A stretch of DNA of 20,006 nucleotides, taken from assembly GCA_001798265.1 (NCBI GenBank), contig MGRR01000130.1, positions 3,068 through 23,073 on the forward strand, written 5' to 3'. Positions 6,997 through 14,621 of this stretch are shown here, in pieces. The translations under genes were made by a program, and so were the position numbers. The notes below the pieces were generated by a model that searched no databases, was not told the DNA's origin, and saw only the letters and a program-made list of their open reading frames with translations. Positions within the stretch are counted from its first letter, which is position 1, and every line of letters begins with the position of its first letter. This stretch comes from Deltaproteobacteria bacterium RIFCSPHIGHO2_12_FULL_43_9 (lineage in GTDB: Bacteria > Bdellovibrionota > O2-12-FULL-43-9).

Positions 6997-7776
6997 ATGC
7001 TCGAAGAATTTAAAGATCTCTGGGTTTATCGTGGGGTTCTCTGGAACCTTATCTCCCAGCAGCTAAAGATTCGCTATAGACGCTCCACTCTGGGTTTTCT
7101 CTGGACACTACTTAATCCACTCCTCTCAATGGCGATATTAATAATCGTTTTTTCCAATATAATGAAATTTCCTCAGAAGGATTACGCTGTTTACCTTTTC
7201 AGCGGCCTTGTCCCCTGGATATTTTTTTCTCAGACCATTGAATTAGGTAAGTCAATATTTATAATGAACGAGCAATTTTTAAGAAGGATATATGTGCCAA
7301 AGAATATTTTTCCACTTTCAGTGGTTTTTTCAAATCTAGTGAATTTTATCCTGTCGCTGGTTGTTTTATTTGTGTTAGGTAAGATATTTTTTGACGTAAA
7401 GATCAGCATGGCTCTTTTGTTTTTGCCGATTTCCATCCTTACGCTGATAATCTTTGCAAGCGCGATTACGATGTTTTTTTCAGTGCTCAGTGTTTTCTAT
7501 AGAGACTTCGCGCACTTAACGAGCATATTACTTATGCTACTCTTCTATGCCACCCCGATTATTTATCCCGCGGATTTACTGCCTCAAAAATATCTTCTTA
7601 TCCTGCGATTGAATCCGATGTACCACATTATTGATCTGTTCCACAGACCCATTTTTTATCACACACTGCCGGGTCTGGAAAATATTCTAATAGCGTTTAT
7701 TGTTTCAATCGGTACTTTTGTAATTGCTTTTGGGTTTTTATCGATAAACAGATACAACGTTGTATATAGATTGTAG
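6997..7776 (+). CDS. polysaccharide ABC exporter permease, Wzm-like
   Basis: A 259-residue ABC-2 type membrane protein with about six hydrophobic segments, the usual length for Wzm/KpsM/TagG permeases. Family landmarks include LKIRYRRSTLGFLWTLLNP near residues 23-41, VFYRDF near 167 and YATPIIYP near 183. With the ATPase encoded next it would move a lipid-linked glycan across the inner membrane. Its ATG directly follows the TAA of the aminotransferase gene, so translation is probably coupled. Confidence 0.9.
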   Translation: MLEEFKDLWVYRGVLWNLISQQLKIRYRRSTLGFLWTLLNPLLSMAILIIVFSNIMKFPQKDYAVYLFSGLVPWIFFSQTIELGKSIFIMNEQFLRRIYVPKNIFPLSVVFSNLVNFILSLVVLFVLGKIFFDVKISMALLFLPISILTLIIFASAITMFFSVLSVFYRDFAHLTSILLMLLFYATPIIYPADLLPQKYLLILRLNPMYHIIDLFHRPIFYHTLPGLENILIAFIVSIGTFVIAFGFLSINRYNVVYRL

Positions 7777-7782
7777 TCCGGT

Positions 7783-8586
7783 ATGGAAACATTGGTTAAG
7801 CTAAATAATGTAGGTCTTCAGTTTCGCGTTTATCACGAAAAAGGGTTTACCCTGAAGGACGCGGTAATCCGGATGCTGAAATTTAAGCCCGCGTCAAACT
7901 ATACGGCGTTTTGGGCCCTGAGGGATGTTTCGTTGGATATAAAAGAGGGGGAGCGGGTTGGAATAGTTGGAAGAAATGGCGCAGGGAAAACCACCCTCTT
8001 AAAGACCATTGCCAGGGTTTACAAACCATCTCTGGGAAAAATCGAGGTCAGAGGGCGCATTGCTCCATTAATCGAGGTTGGTGCCGGTTTTCATCCGGAG
8101 TTAACCGGAAAGGAGAATATATTTCTTAACGGGGCTATCATGGGGTTCTCCCGTCGTGACATGAATGCGAGGTTGAAAAAGATAATAGAGTTTTCCGAAG
8201 TGGGAGATTTCCTCGACACACAGGTAAAATATTATTCAAACGGTATGTATATTAGGCTAGCGTTCGCGATTGCCACCGAAGTTGATCCAGAAATCCTGAT
8301 TATTGACGAGGTCTTCTCCGGTGGTGACAGAGATTTTATTAAAAAGGCAAGCGAGAGAATGACCTCATTGATCGACAAGGCCAAGGTTTTATTGGTGGTT
8401 TCCCATGATGAAAAACTAATCCAAAAATTTACCAACAGGGTGATTATTCTTGAGGGTGGGGCTGTTTTTGATGACAGGGAGACAGTCTCTGGTATGGGGG
8501 TTTATAAACGCTTGATGGAGGATGAAGGTTCTAAACGCAAAGCTGATTTAAAGCGTTTTGATTCTGCTACCGATCTTCAAGTATAG
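7783..8586 (+). CDS. polysaccharide ABC exporter ATPase, Wzt-like (short form)
   Basis: A 267-residue ATPase that powers the permease encoded six bases upstream. Walker A is GRNGAGKTT at 63-71. The signature loop reads YSNGM at 151-155, the relaxed form common in this subfamily. Walker B is ILIIDE at 171-176, followed by VFSGGD where many relatives have VLAVGD, and the switch histidine is H208. The protein ends soon after the nucleotide-binding domain. It therefore lacks the C-terminal carbohydrate-binding domain of Wzt proteins that recognise a capped O-antigen, and resembles the KpsT/TagH length class. Chain-end recognition, if needed, must come from elsewhere. Confidence 0.9.
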   Translation: METLVKLNNVGLQFRVYHEKGFTLKDAVIRMLKFKPASNYTAFWALRDVSLDIKEGERVGIVGRNGAGKTTLLKTIARVYKPSLGKIEVRGRIAPLIEVGAGFHPELTGKENIFLNGAIMGFSRRDMNARLKKIIEFSEVGDFLDTQVKYYSNGMYIRLAFAIATEVDPEILIIDEVFSGGDRDFIKKASERMTSLIDKAKVLLVVSHDEKLIQKFTNRVIILEGGAVFDDRETVSGMGVYKRLMEDEGSKRKADLKRFDSATDLQV

Positions 8587-8633
8587 CTTTTATTTGCATT
8601 GACGCTTATAGGTTGATAAATTGCTTCTGGATC

Positions 8634-8650
8634 ATTTATCCATGATAAAT
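8634..8650. promoter_or_regulatory. palindromic candidate operator before the DUF433 gene
   Basis: ATTTATC and GATAAAT are perfect reverse complements around CAT. The palindrome lies 30 bases before the ATG. Its right arm (GATAAA, 8644-8649) sits 17 bases after TTGCTT (8621-8626), so it may overlap a -10 element, as in many self-repressed toxin-antitoxin operons. Confidence 0.4.
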
Positions 8651-8679
8651 GTATAAATAATACTTAATGGGGATTTACT

Positions 8680-8907
8680 ATGTCAGATTACAGAAAAATT
8701 ATTACAATTGAGCCGGGTAAAAGAGGTGGAAAACCTTGTGTCCGCGGATTACGCATTACAGTTTATGACATTTTAGAATATTTAGCTTCAGGTATGACCA
8801 AAGAAGAAATTCTAAAAGATTTTCCTGAATTAACTGAAGAAGATATAGTGGCATGTCTAAGCTATGCTGCAGATCGCGAAAAGAAGCAGATGGCAGTTAA
8901 CGAATGA
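8680..8907 (+). CDS. DUF433 family antitoxin
   Basis: A 75-residue protein with the DUF433 pattern: a short strand (KIITIEPGKRGGKPCVRG), LRITVYDILEYLASGMTKEEI, then a helix-turn-helix-like part around DFPELTEEDIVACLSYA. Members pair with PIN-like DUF5615 toxins, which they are thought to neutralise while repressing their own operon. GGGGAT sits seven bases before the ATG, a good ribosome site. The stop overlaps the next start (ATGA), so the two are coupled. The pair sits between the exporter operon and the minus-strand dehydrogenase gene, and looks like an inserted accessory module. Confidence 0.85.
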   Translation: MSDYRKIITIEPGKRGGKPCVRGLRITVYDILEYLASGMTKEEILKDFPELTEEDIVACLSYAADREKKQMAVNE

Positions 8908-9239
8908 GACTGCTTTTAGATGAAAATTTATCCTTCAGATTACTTGAACTTCTAAAATCAAGTTATCCAAGTTCAACCCATGTTAACTCCGTCGGACTTG
9001 AAAAAGCATCAGATGAACGAATATGGGAATATGCAAGAAAAAACAATCTTGCGATAGTTACTAAAGATGCCGATTTTATGGAAAGAACTGTTCTTTTTGG
9101 ACACCCACCAAAAATAATTTGGATTACAAAAGGTAATTGTTCAACACTGGAAATCGCTGAGTTAATGAAGAGAAATGTAAGCATTGTTCAGACATTTTTT
9201 CAGAACGAGAGCTTATCTGTCATCGCCTTATACAAATAA
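8904..9239 (+). CDS. DUF5615 PIN-like toxin
   Basis: A 111-residue protein of the DUF5615 group of PIN-like proteins, putative ribonucleases. It begins MRLLLDENLS, with the first acidic pair D6 and E7. SDERIWEYAR contains D37, and IVTKDADF contains D55 and D57, which should complete the metal site. PPKIIWITKGN follows, as usual in this family. It is co-encoded with the DUF433 antitoxin through an ATGA overlap. Its TAA stop lies within the probable target-site repeat of the element at 9245-9347. Confidence 0.85.
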   Translation: MRLLLDENLSFRLLELLKSSYPSSTHVNSVGLEKASDERIWEYARKNNLAIVTKDADFMERTVLFGHPPKIIWITKGNCSTLEIAELMKRNVSIVQTFFQNESLSVIALYK

Positions 9240-9355
9240 TATGGGTAACTATTCAGTTGTCATTCCCGCGAAAGCGGGAATCAAGCCCGTCTTACACTTT
9301 AATGGATCCCTGCTTTCGCAGGGATGACGCGTTTGCTGAATAGTTACTAATATTG
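9237..9355. mobile_element. MITE-like element with REP hairpins inside
   Basis: The terminal inverted repeats GTAACTATTCAG (9245-9256) and CTGAATAGTTAC (9336-9347) are perfect over 12 bp and bound a 103-bp element. They are flanked directly by TAATATGG (9237-9244) and TAATATTG (9348-9355), an 8-bp target duplication with one mismatch. Inside are two hairpins typical of the REP family here: ATTCCCGC/GCGGGAAT (9262-9281) and ATCCCTG/CAGGGAT (about 9306-9326). There is no room for a transposase, so it would be moved in trans. Confidence 0.7.
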
Positions 9356-9416
9356 AAGCTAATATAGATGGCAAAAAACATCGATAATCCACAGTCCGAT
9401 TTAAAGTGCTCTGATT

Positions 9417-10727
9417 CTACCCCTGAGATCCAAGTCCAATAGCATAATACTCAAATCCGAGATTTTTGACCCTTTCAGCATCGTAGATATTTCTGCCATC
9501 AAAGATTCTTGGTAATTTCATCAGTTTTCGAATCTTTGTGAAACTTGGGAATTGAAATTCCTCCCATTCAGTAAGAATCAAAAGGGCATCGGCATTATTT
9601 AGTGCTTCATACTGGTTAGGGGCATACTTAATTTTGCCTCCAAAAATATCTTCGATATGTTTTGACGCCTGTGGATCAAACGTAGTTATAGATGCTTTAT
9701 GCTTAATTAAGAAATTAATTATATCGATTGAAGGTGCTTCACGGATGTCATCTGTTTTCGGTTTAAAAGAAAGCCCCCAGATTGCGATATTTTTATTTTC
9801 TAAATCACCTTTAAAGACCTCATTCACCTTTTGGGCAAATCGCATTTTTACCTTTTTGTTAATGTTTGCGATTGATTCAAGGAAGTCAGATTCTATATCA
9901 TTGGATTTCGCGCATTGAATAAGGGCGGCGAGGTCCTTTGGCAGACACGAACCCCCGAACCCGATCCCCGGATAAAGCATATGCGGGCCAATCCTTGGAT
10001 CTGCCGCTACACCGGCCTGAATATCTTTAACGTTCGCACCTACCTGTTCCGCGAGAAGTGAGAAATAATTTATGAAAGATATTTTTGCGGCTAGAAAGGC
10101 GTTAGCGGCATATTTGATCAACTCCGCTGTTGTGTGATCGGTTCTGATTACCTTACACTCTTTTGGCAAAAACGGGTGGTGAAGCTCCTCTGCGAGATCG
10201 AGGGCCCATTTAGATTTGCCACCCAGGATAACCCTGTCGGGGAATAAGAAGTCATGAACCGCGCTTCCCTGTCTTAAAAATTCGGGATTAGAGAATATTG
10301 GCGTTTAAAGTTTGAATTTGGTTCTAAAAAAAACCTCTACCCATTTCGCGGTTCCCACAGGAACCGTGCTTTTGAGGACGACAACTTTGGTGTTGTCTAG
10401 TTGAGGGCTTAGGTTTTCAATTGCGCTCTTCAGATAGGTTAGATCTGCCTTCCCCTCCCTGTCTGGTGGGGTATTTACACAGATGAGGATAATGTCACTT
10501 GATTTCACGGCTGTGGATAGGTCTGTGGAAAAGAAGAGTTTTTTCGATTCTTTATTGGCCTTAATTAACTCTTCAAGCTGTGGTTCAAATATTGGTGAGA
10601 TCCCATCATTCAGGAGGGCTATCTTTTCTTCATTTATATCAATTGTGTGGACAGTGTGACCAGATTTGGCTAAACAAGCACCGCTTACTAAACCAACATA
10701 ACCAGCACCGACAATTGTGACATTCAT
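9417..10727 (-). pseudogene. ugd: UDP-glucose 6-dehydrogenase interrupted by in-frame TAA
   Basis: A UDP-glucose/GDP-mannose dehydrogenase-type gene of 436 codons, the normal length. It would oxidise UDP-glucose to UDP-glucuronate for surface glycans. MNVTIVGAGYVGLVSG opens the NAD-binding domain, and KSTVPVGTA is at 119-127. GFGGSCLPKD carries the catalytic cysteine near codon 261, and the UDP-binding C-terminal domain is complete, with IWGLSFKP and FDGRNIYD. Codon 141 (10305-10307) is TAA. The frame is unchanged on both sides: residues FRTKFKL precede the stop and TPIFSNPEFLRQGSAVHDF follow it, so this is a single nonsense codon and not a frameshift. It could be true decay, a sequencing error or rare read-through. 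The long inverted repeat starting 20 bases upstream may have displaced the promoter, and no ribosome site is visible. Confidence 0.8.
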
Positions 10728-10747
10728 AATGTCTATATACTCAATTC

Positions 10748-10832
10748 GGGGACGGAGCAAAAGGGACGGAGGAAAGTAATTATGGTTGGAGTACATGCCA
10801 AAAACTTACTCTGTCCCTTTTGCTCCGTCCCC
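10748..10832. repeat. long inverted repeat between divergent genes
   Basis: Arms of 24 bases (10748-10771 and 10809-10832) match at 23 positions as reverse complements, with a 37-base centre. The arms read GGGGACGGAGCAAAAGGGAC outward. The element fills nearly all the space between the dehydrogenase gene and the UPF0104-type gene. Such G-rich, perfectly paired arms without a coding region suggest a non-autonomous mobile element or REP-type repeat. Confidence 0.65.
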
Positions 10833-10855
10833 AATTTCTTGCTAAAGGTCTAGGT

Positions 10856-11827
10856 ATGAAGCGAAACATCATATTTTGCTTAAAATTGTCTTTGGGGCTG
10901 GGGGTGATATTTTGGCTCTGGAGATCCGGGAATTTAAACCCGAAACTTATTGCCTCATCGATTAAGCAGCCACTCTGGTTCTTCAGTATTCTATTTTCAC
11001 TCATTTCAATCGCCCTTGGTGTATGGAGATGGCAAATATTATTAAAAGGGGTATCTGTTTATGTCCCATGGTTTAAGATGCTCCGCTTGATGTTTCTGGG
11101 GAACCTGACAACACTGGTTACCCCCGGAGTGGTGGCAGGAGATCTTTTGCGAGGGGCATTAATCGTTAAATCGAGTCCTAATGCAAGATATGCTGCCGGG
11201 CTCTCCGTTGCGGTCGACAGGTATATCGGGCTCTCCTCCCTTTTTGTCATCTCGGCTGTTGCGTATATTCTCAGGCCGGCAGAATTAGTGCATGACCCGC
11301 TGATAACATCCCTCGGTTCAATCGTAATTTCAGGAGCCCTGGGGCTTCCAGTTCTTCTCTTCATTGGGTTAAGCCAGCGTCTCGGTAAAATACTTGAAAA
11401 ATATTTGCCATGGTTTTTTGGACGTGGCTTCGGAAAATCCCTGCTGGATGGATTGCATCAGTATAGAAAAAAGAGGACCACCATACTCCGCTGTTACCTG
11501 CTGTCGCTTGTACTGCAATTTTTTGCGAATCTAATGGCACTTCCACTCATTCTTGCGATGGGGAAGAGTGTTCCGATTACCATCCTCTTTTTCTTTGTCA
11601 CACTTGGAATTTTTGTTTTGACCATGCCCGTAATGCCCCTTGGTCTAGGTGTCGGGCAGGTAGCGTTTGTCGCGCTCTTTCAGCATGGCGGCTTCCCAGG
11701 ATCTATAGGAGCAGAGCTCTGTACACTGATACAGCTCACAATCTTCACCTGTTATCTGGTTGGTGGATTACTCTCCCTCTGGTGGCCCCAGCAATCACGT
11801 GTAGAATTTAACCAGGGTGTTGTATAA
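10856..11827 (+). CDS. UPF0104/MprF-type flippase-like membrane protein
   Basis: A 323-residue polytopic membrane protein of the lysylphosphatidylglycerol synthase transmembrane (UPF0104) family, with seven or eight hydrophobic segments. Family landmarks are LVTPGVVAGDLLRG (87-100), DRYIGLSSL (121-129) and the late MPLGLGVGQVAF segment. Members are proposed to move lipids or lipid-linked sugars across the inner membrane; the substrate here is unknown. The frame extends upstream to a TTG at 10820 inside the inverted repeat, but the ATG at 10856 with AAAGG before it and the hydrophobic start MKRNIIFCLK is preferred. Its place among glycan genes fits a role in envelope lipid or glycan assembly. 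Confidence 0.85.
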   Translation: MKRNIIFCLKLSLGLGVIFWLWRSGNLNPKLIASSIKQPLWFFSILFSLISIALGVWRWQILLKGVSVYVPWFKMLRLMFLGNLTTLVTPGVVAGDLLRGALIVKSSPNARYAAGLSVAVDRYIGLSSLFVISAVAYILRPAELVHDPLITSLGSIVISGALGLPVLLFIGLSQRLGKILEKYLPWFFGRGFGKSLLDGLHQYRKKRTTILRCYLLSLVLQFFANLMALPLILAMGKSVPITILFFFVTLGIFVLTMPVMPLGLGVGQVAFVALFQHGGFPGSIGAELCTLIQLTIFTCYLVGGLLSLWWPQQSRVEFNQGVV

Positions 11828-11918
11828 ATTAAGTGCATTTGGTGACGGAGGCAAATAGCCTAATTCGTACGCAGTTTTTCCCTTGGGAGGTTAAATGACC
11901 GAGGCTCTTTCTGTTTTT

Positions 11919-12062
11919 TTTAGTGGAATCTTACTGCTGTCATTGCGAGCGTAGCGAAGCAATCTCTTGCGCAGAGATTCCTTCGGTCGCTACACTCCCT
12001 CGGAATGACGTGGGAGATCCTTCGCCTTCGGCTCAGGATGACGATAGTCAGGTTCCACTAAA
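11919..12062. repeat. composite REP cluster inside an inverted repeat
   Basis: The outer arms TTTAGTGGAA (11919-11928) and TTCCACTAAA (12053-12062) are perfect, and similarity continues inward imperfectly. Three related units lie inside. One reads GTCATTGCGAGCGTAGCGAA from 11939. The others are in opposite orientation and end GGAATGACG (near 12009) and AGGATGACG (near 12043). They resemble widespread intergenic repeats often misannotated as proteins with CHCERSEAIS. The element is the main content of the gap before recO (11828-12076). Confidence 0.75.
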
Positions 12063-12076
12063 TTCCGGAAAGAACC

Positions 12077-12871
12077 ATGACCGACGACGGCATAATTCTA
12101 AAAATTAATTCATACAGGGAATATGACCAGCTCATAACATTCTATTTCAGGCGTCATGGAAAAACGAGCGTTGTCGCAAGGGGGGCGAAGCGGAGTCGAA
12201 GAAGATTCATCGGTCTTGTGGCAAAATTCAATCATATCTCCTGCGAACTTAAGAAAGGTAAAAGATCGACGCTAATGGAACTGGAAGAGGGCTCTTTAAT
12301 TAATGCACCTATGGCCAACGCGCAAGCATTTGAATCTTTGCTTTACGGAAGCTATCTGCTCGATCTGGTGCTTCATTTCACGCAAGATCAGCATGCAAAT
12401 TCAAGATTATTCGATATTATTTTATCCACGCTCTCCGGATTGGCTACAAACAAGAATCCGGAGGGATTGATCAGAAGATTTGAATGGGACATTCTAACCA
12501 TAGCCGGCTATAAGCCCGAACTAAACCATTGTGTCCGCTGCAGAAACGTCAGGGATCAGAATAAAAACGCAACCTTCTATGTACAGGATGGTGGTATTGT
12601 CTGCAGAGTATGCAAACCAAACATTAAAAATGGACATCCTCTGTCATCTGACACAATAAGACTTCTTATTACTAATGATGAGATCATCGGTGAAGCAGCA
12701 AAAAGGGAATTAGGAAAAATATTACCGGAGTTTATCGTATACCAGTTGGGGAGACCCCTTCCCTCTCTTGCAATTCTTGAAGAGACGATTTGGCATGCGC
12801 AAGCAACCACTCCGTTGCAGAAGATAGCCTCTCTGCCAGAAAAGATGGAGATACCGGTAGCAACAGATTAG
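12077..12871 (+). CDS. recO: DNA repair protein RecO
   Basis: A 264-residue RecO, which helps load RecA at gaps with RecR and RecF and anneals DNA strands. The N-terminal OB fold begins with TDDGIILKINSYREYDQLITFY and contains VARGAKRSRRRF. A helical domain follows, then a zinc site with C152, C155, C176 and C179 (CVRC and CRVC). The family usually ends near YxLGRxLxSL, seen here at about 236-245. The last roughly 19 residues are extra, and this tail lies antisense to the phosphatase gene. GGAAAG sits five bases before the ATG, which supports this start. Confidence 0.93.
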   Translation: MTDDGIILKINSYREYDQLITFYFRRHGKTSVVARGAKRSRRRFIGLVAKFNHISCELKKGKRSTLMELEEGSLINAPMANAQAFESLLYGSYLLDLVLHFTQDQHANSRLFDIILSTLSGLATNKNPEGLIRRFEWDILTIAGYKPELNHCVRCRNVRDQNKNATFYVQDGGIVCRVCKPNIKNGHPLSSDTIRLLITNDEIIGEAAKRELGKILPEFIVYQLGRPLPSLAILEETIWHAQATTPLQKIASLPEKMEIPVATD

Positions 12872-13337
12872 CATCTTTGGATATTAAAACGGTGTTACAA
12901 CCCGCCAAACTTCCAGCCTCAACATCCTTTGGATCGTCGCCGATTATATAAGATTTTTTTAGGTCTATATTGTACTCTTCAGCCGCCATTAAAAGCATCC
13001 CCGGTTTTGGTTTTCTGCAATAACAGTTGTCATCAGGGTGGTGCTGACAATAAAAGATTGCATCCAATCTCGTTTTTTCCTCTTTCAAAAGATTATTTAG
13101 TCTCTCGTGTATTAATTGCAACATTTCCTTTGTTAAATATCCCCTTGCAATACCGCTCTGGTTTGTAACTAGGATCGCGAGGAAACCGGCATTACGGATC
13201 TTTTTTAAAGAATCTGCAGTGTTCGGTAGAAGTCTTAGCTGATCAGGGTTTGAAAGATATGGAATGTGATGAATGATTGTGCCGTCGCGATCAAGAAAGA
13301 CGGCTTTTCTTTTTACGGCTGTATTAGCTAGTATCAT
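12732..13337 (-). CDS. gmhB: D-glycero-manno-heptose 1,7-bisphosphate 7-phosphatase
   Basis: A 201-residue HAD phosphatase of the GmhB/HisB-N type. It removes the 7-phosphate from heptose bisphosphate on the route to ADP-heptose for LPS inner core. FLDRDGTI supplies the nucleophile D16 and acid D18, VTNQSGIARG is at 57-66, the zinc loop is C97-x-H99 and C105-x-C107, RKPKPGM follows, and IIGDDPKDVEAG holds D134 and D135. The conserved core ends near GCNTVLI (146-152). The following 49 residues are an unusual extension, most of it lying antisense to the recO tail. The overlap of the two convergent genes is 140 bases. Neighbouring GT4 and MsbA-like genes fit LPS assembly. Confidence 0.88.
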   Translation of the reverse strand: MILANTAVKRKAVFLDRDGTIIHHIPYLSNPDQLRLLPNTADSLKKIRNAGFLAILVTNQSGIARGYLTKEMLQLIHERLNNLLKEEKTRLDAIFYCQHHPDDNCYCRKPKPGMLLMAAEEYNIDLKKSYIIGDDPKDVEAGSLAGCNTVLISKDANLLLPVSPSFLAERLSSATEWLLAHAKSSLQELQEREGVSPTGIR

Positions 13338-13406
13338 TGTTTTTAATTCACTTTTGTATATTCGAGATTTGCTACCTTAAAAACCTTTATGTTACTCCAC
13401 TACATA

Positions 13407-14621
13407 ATGCTTGGAACATTGATTGTCCATGACTGGATTATAGACCTCGGTGGGGCAGAGCAGTGCCTGAAAAGCATTTACAAGCTCTATCCCGGGGATT
13501 TGTGTACGCTTCTTTATAAAAAAGAGTCTGTTTTAAACCTGGGGATACCAGAAGAAAAAGTAACAAATTCATTTATTCAAAATCTTCCATTTTCAGAAAA
13601 TAAATATAGAAATTATCTGCCATTTTTCCCCTTAGCAATCGAACAGTTTGATGTGTCGAAATATGACCTGATTATTTCAAGCTCGCACGCGGTCGCAAAA
13701 GGGGTATTAACCAATTCAAACCAGTTGCACATATGTTACTGTTATACACCGATGCGCTATGCGTGGGACCTTTATCATCAATATATAAAGAGCGCGGGAC
13801 TAGATAAGGGATTAAAGGGAAAATTCGCCAAGTCTGTTCTACACTATTTGCGTACCTGGGATTTATCTACAGTTAACAGAGTCGATCACTTTATCGCGAT
13901 ATCACATTACATCGCTAAAAGGATTGCGCGGGTTTACAACAGAAAATCGACCGTAATCTATCCGCCCGTTGATGTTGCCCAGTTTACCTTATGTACAAAT
14001 AAGGAAGATTATTATGTAACCGCGTCCCGGATGGTCTCTTACAAGAAAATAGATCTTATTGTTGAGGCATTCTCACAAATGCCTGATAAAAGATTGGTCG
14101 TAATAGGTGACGGTCCAGACTTTAAAAAAATAAAAAAAATAGCAACAAAGAATGTAGAACTCCTTGGGTTTCAACCAACCTCTTCTTTAAAAGAGACCCT
14201 TCAAAAGGCCAGGGCCTTTATTTTTGCGGCAGATGAGGACTTTGGAATCGTGCCAATTGAGGCCCAGGCGTGCGGTACCCCCGTAATTGCGTATGGAAGG
14301 GGTGGTGTTACAGAAACCGTGATTACTGGAAAGACCGGATTATTTTTTAGTGAACAGTCTGTTGGATCCATTTGTGAGGCTGTTAAGAGATTTGAGGGTG
14401 TCAGGGATGATTTTAATCCTGAAATTATCAGCAAAAATGCCGGGAGGTTTTCAAGGGAGAGATTCGAAAGGGAGTTTAAATCATTTGTTGAGGGAAAGCT
14501 CGCGGAATGTTATTCCTCTTTGTCATTTAGGGCCGATTCGTCATTCCTGGCCGAAGGCGAAGGAATCTCAATCTCGGCTCAAGTAAACGGAGAAATTGTT
14601 GAAAAAGATATTACCGTCTAA
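13407..14621 (+). CDS. GT4 family glycosyltransferase with repeat-derived tail
   Basis: A GT-B fold glycosyltransferase of family 4, 404 residues from the ATG at 13407. An in-frame ATG at 13389 would add six residues, but MLGTLIVHDWIIDLGGAE is the normal family start. Other landmarks are HICYCYTPMRYAWD, VIYPPVDVAQF at the domain hinge, and DEDFGIVPIEAQACGTPVIAYGRGG split over the donor-binding E-x7-E motif. It would add a sugar to LPS or another glycan; donor and acceptor are not known. The conserved part ends near FEREFKSFVEG. The following roughly 40 residues include a stretch translated from a REP repeat (14540-14569), and the frame overlaps the next gene by 26 bases. Confidence 0.85.
   Translation: MLGTLIVHDWIIDLGGAEQCLKSIYKLYPGDLCTLLYKKESVLNLGIPEEKVTNSFIQNLPFSENKYRNYLPFFPLAIEQFDVSKYDLIISSSHAVAKGVLTNSNQLHICYCYTPMRYAWDLYHQYIKSAGLDKGLKGKFAKSVLHYLRTWDLSTVNRVDHFIAISHYIAKRIARVYNRKSTVIYPPVDVAQFTLCTNKEDYYVTASRMVSYKKIDLIVEAFSQMPDKRLVVIGDGPDFKKIKKIATKNVELLGFQPTSSLKETLQKARAFIFAADEDFGIVPIEAQACGTPVIAYGRGGVTETVITGKTGLFFSEQSVGSICEAVKRFEGVRDDFNPEIISKNAGRFSRERFEREFKSFVEGKLAECYSSLSFRADSSFLAEGEGISISAQVNGEIVEKDITV
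14540..14569 (+). repeat. REP repeat unit within a coding region
   Basis: GTCATTCCTGGCCGAAGG followed by CGAAGGAATCTC matches, with a few changes, the unit read on the minus strand at about 12016-12044, which runs GTCATCCTGAGCCGAAGG and then CGAAGGATCTC. It is translated in the glycosyltransferase frame as SFLAEGEGIS. All other family copies in the window are intergenic. Confidence 0.65.

Noticed and set aside
9417..10307. Frameshift in the dehydrogenase gene
   Set aside because: The upstream and downstream segments are in the same frame. The distance from the TAA at 10305-10307 to the final stop is a multiple of three, so it is a nonsense codon.
10780..10855. Upstream extension of the UPF0104-type gene to a TTG at 10820, and of ugd to 10796
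   Set aside because: Both extensions run into the arms of the inverted repeat at 10748-10832. The internal ATGs at 10856 and 10727 begin at the conserved protein starts.
9237..12062. CRISPR array, considered because of the many short palindromic repeats
   Set aside because: The repeats are dispersed, inverted and of varying length, with no regular spacers and no cas genes.
11923..12108. 61-codon frame encoding a CHCERSEAIS-type peptide
   Set aside because: This is translation of the palindromic repeat cluster upstream of recO. Such peptides are a known annotation artefact, and there is no ribosome site or constraint to support a gene.
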